DNA of 8,186 nt, taken from positions 1 through 8,186 of the forward strand of contig JAIYAA010000317.1 of NCBI GenBank assembly GCA_027489295.1, in the 5' to 3' direction. Source of the stretch: Sphingomonadales bacterium. GTDB taxonomy: Bacteria > Pseudomonadota > Alphaproteobacteria > Sphingomonadales > Sphingomonadaceae. Positions 5,266 to 8,186 of this stretch are shown piece after piece. The notes below the pieces were generated by a model that did not search any database, had not been told where the DNA came from, and saw nothing but the letters and a program-made list of their open reading frames with translations. Within the stretch, counting starts at the first letter, position 1; each line of letters begins with the position of its first letter. A program made the translations under genes and the position numbers.

Positions 5266-6063
5266 TTGGCTAAGAAAGGTAATGCTCAATTCCGCACCAA
5301 GTGTATCTACTGCGGCGAGGGCACGCATTCGAAGGAGCATGTCTTTGGTAAACGCCTAGCGCCTCTTCTGCCGCCAGGCCATAAAAATTGGACCCACACC
5401 ACAGTTTGGTATGACGACTCAGGTCAAGTTAGTTCGCAACAGCAAAAGGTGCGTGCCGGAGATTATTTTAATCGAACTGTAAAAGGGGCATGTGAGCCCT
5501 GTAATAACGTCTGGATGGAGCGGGTTTACGACGCTGCATTCCCGCTTCTAGTGAAATTGAAAGATGGCGATATATGGTCGTTCCAGACCGAGGAGACGTT
5601 GAAGCTCACGTCTTGGGCAGTTCTATTCACTATGACATACGAGTACGGTGACCCTCTTGGTGGGAATATAAGTGAGGCCGAGAGGCGAAAATTCTATCAA
5701 GACAAAGCGATTCCCGCTGGTTGGAGTATCGCTATTGGTCGCCTTGACGGGGCAGGGGCCTGGGCTAATGGGATCGGGCACTTGAAATCGGGAACAATAA
5801 AGTCACCGCTCAGCGGTGACTGGTGTCCCACCATCACCCTCACATACTCGATAGGCAGGCTTCTTGTGTTGGTCGCTAAAACGATCCCTAGGTATTTCCT
5901 CAGTGATGCTATGCTTGAGCATCATGGGTTGCGCAGGGTCTGGCCCATATTTGGCGCTGATGTTTTGCCTGAGCTACCTTTGCTTGATGATGGTCGGGCG
6001 GAGCTCGTTGCTCATTCCTTTCAACTATTTCCCTTGCCGTTGATGTTCGAAGGGAGGGGGTGA
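5266..6063 (+). CDS. HNH-like nuclease family protein, 265 aa
   Basis: The N-terminal third shows a zinc-bound treble-clef/HNH pattern: CIYC (C13, C16), then KEH with H25 in the position of the first HNH histidine, then CEPCNN (C76, C79, N80/N81) and W83. Paired CxxC motifs around an EH and a CNN are typical of small HNH endonucleases and related hypothetical proteins. The catalytic last histidine is not obvious, so activity is unproven. Residues about 90-265 are an unassigned mixed domain without membrane helices. The start is a TTG at 5266 with GGGGAG about 9 bases upstream; no ATG competes near the zinc motif. Codon use is visibly richer in A and T than the flanking genes, suggesting transfer. 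It stands alone, with no methylase or other restriction partner in the window. Roles in phage defence or mobile-element biology are possible but inferred. Confidence 0.7.
   Translation: MAKKGNAQFRTKCIYCGEGTHSKEHVFGKRLAPLLPPGHKNWTHTTVWYDDSGQVSSQQQKVRAGDYFNRTVKGACEPCNNVWMERVYDAAFPLLVKLKDGDIWSFQTEETLKLTSWAVLFTMTYEYGDPLGGNISEAERRKFYQDKAIPAGWSIAIGRLDGAGAWANGIGHLKSGTIKSPLSGDWCPTITLTYSIGRLLVLVAKTIPRYFLSDAMLEHHGLRRVWPIFGADVLPELPLLDDGRAELVAHSFQLFPLPLMFEGRG
5801..5821. repeat. 21-bp palindrome inside the HNH-like gene
   Basis: AGTCACCGCT (5801-5810) and AGCGGTGACT (5812-5821) are exact reverse complements around a single C. It falls in coding sequence for SPLSGDW, so it is also constrained by protein sequence. 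A second hairpin (TGATGCT at 5904-5910 with AGCATCA at 5918-5924) lies about 90 bases further. Could be a binding or cleavage site, or chance. Confidence 0.45.
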
Positions 6064-6555
6064 CTGCCGCCTTTGGTTCAGGCGCGGAAGGACCGAAGCG
6101 GACTGCGAAGGGCGTAGCACTCCTCCGCTACCATCCCCAAGCTTCTGATTTAGCGGGTGGTTGCGACCCCGTGCAGGGGCCTGGCATCATCCGGGCGGAT
6201 TCCAGATCCTGTCATCTTGCGGCGCGATTGCGTTGGCCCCAGTCCACGCTTCGCCGCCCCCCGGATCCGGCGGCCTTCAAGACTGTGACGATGGTAAGCC
6301 GGTAGGCACCGAGCGTCGTGACGTGGGCTCCGATGGGTATCAGCACGCGCGCCATGCCTGTCGGTTGCGAGGGTAGCAGGCCTCCTCCCGCGGTCCACGC
6401 CATCTGACGTTAGGACAAGGCTAACGTTCTTCCCCCATGATCCTTTAGACTGTCTTCCCCTATGTGAAGGTGGTTGGCGGGTGTCTATGGGGTTGCCCGG
6501 CCTGGAAGGGGTTGGTTTGGCGTCATGCATCGGGTGATCGGGAGGTGAGGGCGCG
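6064..6555. other. 492-base gap without a convincing gene
   Basis: Both strands were read. The open frames here are short, arginine/proline-rich and without recognisable motifs or ribosome sites. No tRNA, insertion sequence end or transposase fragment could be recognised. The only structures noted are an inverted repeat at 6407-6427 and the strong ribosome site just before 6556. The HD-GYP promoter should lie in the last 150 bases, but no clear -35/-10 pair was seen. The first half may be decayed DNA left by insertion of the HNH-like gene. Confidence 0.5.
6407..6427 (+). terminator. 7-bp hairpin followed by pyrimidine run
   Basis: ACGTTAG (6407-6413) and CTAACGT (6421-6427) flank a 7-base loop and are followed by TCTTCCCCC. 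The stem is perfect, but the tail is C-rich rather than U-rich, so termination is uncertain. As a dyad about 130 bases before the HD-GYP start it could equally be an operator. Confidence 0.3.
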
Positions 6556-7821
6556 ATGCGGTCGTTGAAGACCGTTCCCTCGGGGGATGTCCGCCTGGGA
6601 ATGTTCATTCATGGCTTCGAAGGCTCCTGGTGGGAGCACCCCTTCTGGCGGTCGCGCTTTCTGCTCACCGATCTTCAGGATCTGCACAAGCTGCGGCAGT
6701 TCCGCGGCGGCGTGATCATCGATGTGGCCAAGTCCGCGCACGGATCCGATCCGCTCCCGGATGAGACCGGCTCGCCGGAACGCGAGCGCACCACGGACGT
6801 CGGCGCGCCGTCGTCCGCGCGTACCGCTCCCACGCAGCGCGTGCCAGCGCCGCACGGCCCCGCCGAACTTCAGGCCCGGCAGGCGCAGGCCGCCAAGCTG
6901 GTCGCCGGTGCGCTGGATACGGTGCGCGGCACCTTCGACGATGTGCGGCTTGGCCGTGCGGTGTCGCAGGAGAAGATCACCGCGCTGGTCAGCGACATCT
7001 CGGCCGAGCTCGACAGCAACGCCCCCGCGCTGCTCCGCGTGCTCCAGCTCAAGAGCAAGCACCAATACACCTATCTCCACTCGGTCGCGGTCTGCACATT
7101 GATGGTCAATCTCGCGCGCCATCTCGGCCTGGATGCGGAGCGGGTGCGCGAACTGGGGCTGGCCGGTCTGCTGCACGACGTGGGCAAGGTGGCGATTCCC
7201 GATGCGGTGCTCGACAAGCCCGGGCGGCTCTCGCCCGAGGAGCTCGCGTTGGTCCGCACCCATCCCGACGAAGGCGCGGCGCTGCTGCGCGAGGATCCTG
7301 CGATCCCGGAATTGGCCATCGAGGTATGTCTTCATCATCATGAGCGGTGGGACGGCACCGGCTATCCGCATCAGCTAGGCGGGGAGGAGATCAGCCTGCC
7401 GGCGCGCATGGGGGCGATCTGTGACGTATACGATGCGCTGACGTCGCACCGGGCCTATAAGCGCGCCTGGGCCCCGGCACGGGCGCTCGCGGAGATGTGG
7501 CGCTGGGAGGGCCATTTCGACCAGGCCCTGCTGTTTCAGTTCATGCAGAGCATCCAGCTCTATCCCCCTGGAATGGTGGTGCGGCTGGCGTCTGATCGCC
7601 TGGCGGTCGTGCTGGACAATGGCAAGCGGGCGTCGCGTACGCGCCTCCTTCTCTTCTACGACCAGGCCTCGGCGCGGACGCTGGAACCCAGCGTTCTGGT
7701 GCTCGATGGCGGGGACGCAGAGGATGCCGTGATCGGCTTCGTGCCGCAGGACGCGCTGCCTGCGCCTGCGCCGGCGCCCGACCTGCCGCTACCGTCGGTG
7801 ACTGCCGACCCGGTGTCATAA
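6556..7821 (+). CDS. DUF3391 plus HD-GYP cyclic-di-GMP phosphodiesterase
   Basis: A cytoplasmic protein of 421 residues, predicted to hydrolyse cyclic-di-GMP and so to influence the motile/sessile switch. The N-terminus matches DUF3391 (VRLGMFIHGFEGSWWEHPF, GVIIDVAKS, about residues 5-58), a domain found in front of HD-GYP domains. A low-complexity Ala/Pro/Arg linker leads to the HD-GYP domain at about 160-350. Metal and signature residues are present: H175, H207-D208 in LLHDVGK, H236 in RTHPDEG, H260-H261 in the HHH run, G269-Y270-P271 in the GTGYP segment, and D290 in DVYDALTSHRAYK. A full set argues for an active enzyme. The tail ends in a proline-rich stretch. The start is secure: ATG at 6556 with GGAGGTGAG at 6541-6549. 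There is no transmembrane or receiver domain, so the input signal is unknown. A small membrane protein gene follows after 83 bases. Confidence 0.92.
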   Translation: MRSLKTVPSGDVRLGMFIHGFEGSWWEHPFWRSRFLLTDLQDLHKLRQFRGGVIIDVAKSAHGSDPLPDETGSPERERTTDVGAPSSARTAPTQRVPAPHGPAELQARQAQAAKLVAGALDTVRGTFDDVRLGRAVSQEKITALVSDISAELDSNAPALLRVLQLKSKHQYTYLHSVAVCTLMVNLARHLGLDAERVRELGLAGLLHDVGKVAIPDAVLDKPGRLSPEELALVRTHPDEGAALLREDPAIPELAIEVCLHHHERWDGTGYPHQLGGEEISLPARMGAICDVYDALTSHRAYKRAWAPARALAEMWRWEGHFDQALLFQFMQSIQLYPPGMVVRLASDRLAVVLDNGKRASRTRLLLFYDQASARTLEPSVLVLDGGDAEDAVIGFVPQDALPAPAPAPDLPLPSVTADPVS

Positions 7822-7883
7822 ATTAGGCATATTCCCTGAACGGAACACCGGCCAAAATCCTCTATAACGAAGGCAGGAAGAGG

Positions 7884-7904
7884 ATGTTGAACGGAGTTGC
7901 GTAG
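7884..7904 (+). other. Possible six-codon leader ORF (MLNGVA)
   Basis: The ATG at 7884 follows the purine run AGGAAGAGG and reads six codons to a TAG at 7902, which directly abuts the ATG of the 45-residue gene. Such an arrangement could couple translation of the two. Very short, so chance is a real alternative. Confidence 0.25.
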
Positions 7905-8042
7905 ATGCGTACCCTGCAAGACTTGCCGCCAGAGATGGTCGAAGGCCGGGGCGTCGATCCGGCCGCGTCGCGGAGCCTGCTGCTGATGGCGATGGGCAGC
8001 GTGCTGTTCTGGGCCAGCGTGGCGGTGTGGATCCTGCGCTGA
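7905..8042 (+). CDS. Small single-pass membrane protein, 45 aa
   Basis: The ATG at 7905 is preceded by GGAG at 7893-7896, 8 bases away, a good ribosome site. The product has a short acidic/polar N-terminus (MRTLQDLPPEMVEGRG) and one hydrophobic helix at about residues 24-43 (SLLLMAMGSVLFWASVAVWI) ending in LR, consistent with a tail-anchored or single-span inner-membrane protein. Codon use is GC-rich like the HD-GYP gene upstream. The 83-base gap from the HD-GYP stop contains a TATAAC at 7863-7868 that may be a -10 element, so the gene may have its own promoter. Family not recognised and function unknown. Confidence 0.6.
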   Translation: MRTLQDLPPEMVEGRGVDPAASRSLLLMAMGSVLFWASVAVWILR

Positions 8043-8121
8043 TCGCGCCAAACCTCGCCTTGGTGCCGTGACAGCTTTTCCGTTCCGGCACGGCGTTGCA
8101 GATACGGCCCGCGACGCCATG

Positions 8122-8150
8122 TTGCTTCCGACGATGCCCTGTCTCTAGAA
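8122..8150 (+). promoter_or_regulatory. Possible promoter for a gene beyond the window
   Basis: TTGCTT at 8122-8127 and TCTAGA at 8144-8149 are separated by 16 bases, an acceptable housekeeping-type pairing. The position, about 35 bases before a candidate ATG at 8182, fits. The match is partial and could be chance. Confidence 0.25.
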
Positions 8151-8181
8151 GCGGCATCGAAGATTCGTCGGAAAGCAGAGC

Positions 8182-8186
8182 ATGAC
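8182..8186 (+). CDS. Possible start of a gene cut off by the window end
   Basis: An ATG at 8182 has a purine-rich stretch (GGAAAGCAGAG) just upstream. Only one codon and two bases remain, so nothing can be said about the product. Confidence 0.2.

Noticed and set aside
6150..6403. Possible transposase or integrase fragment on the minus strand in the 492-base gap
   Set aside because: No catalytic motif or family signature could be recognised in any frame.
6523..7371. Long minus-strand ORF (282 codons) opposite the HD-GYP gene
   Set aside because: It mirrors a clearly real, motif-complete gene; such antisense frames stay open in GC-rich DNA. Composition is arginine/histidine heavy and no domain is visible.
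7836..7868. GGAAC at 7842-7846 as a general-stress sigma (EcfG) promoter before the 45-aa gene
   Set aside because: The required CGTT at about 16-18 bases downstream is absent.
8064..8096. GCCGTG/CACGGC inverted repeat as terminator of the 45-aa gene
   Set aside because: Only 6 bp with a long loop and no T-run after the stem.

Overview
The window reads as chromosome of a high-GC Gram-negative bacterium, most probably an alphaproteobacterium of the Sphingomonas type. This is inferred from the GC-rich codon use, from a DUF3391 plus HD-GYP signalling protein, and from the style of the small hypothetical proteins. No rRNA, tRNA or CRISPR array is visible. The species cannot be fixed from the sequence alone.

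Left part (1-3755): what looks like the end of a prophage. It holds a 697-residue tail fibre or tailspike-like protein with a glycine-rich N-terminus, a fibronectin type III domain, a probable LamG/concanavalin-like module and a C-terminal SGNH esterase. A 58-residue membrane-anchored zinc-ribbon protein, found by reading the minus strand, follows. Then comes a complete membrane acyltransferase-3 (OafA-like) on the minus strand. The two larger genes suggest opposing chemistry: the tail protein may remove acyl groups from surface glycans, and the neighbouring acyltransferase may add them in the lysogen. The gap between them (2284-2468) is dense in inverted repeats.

Middle (3756-5265): an accessory stretch of small unrecognised genes. 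There is a plus-strand 118-residue protein, a convergent minus-strand 65-residue protein, a minus-strand protein of about 76-82 residues, and a doubtful overlapping small membrane ORF. A pair of imperfect 24-26 bp direct repeats (3832 and 3934) lies between the acyltransferase and this cluster and could mark an element boundary or a duplicated regulatory site.

Right part (5266-8186): a solitary HNH-like nuclease gene with visibly lower GC than its neighbours, followed by about 490 bases without a convincing gene. Then comes a complete DUF3391/HD-GYP cyclic-di-GMP phosphodiesterase and a 45-residue single-pass membrane protein. The window ends at a possible start codon of another gene.

The strongest ideas for follow-up are the tail esterase/acyltransferase pair, the hidden zinc-ribbon gene whose ribosome site is buried in a hairpin, the structured 2284-2426 region, and the isolated HNH gene, a possible defence nuclease, which carries a 21-bp palindrome.
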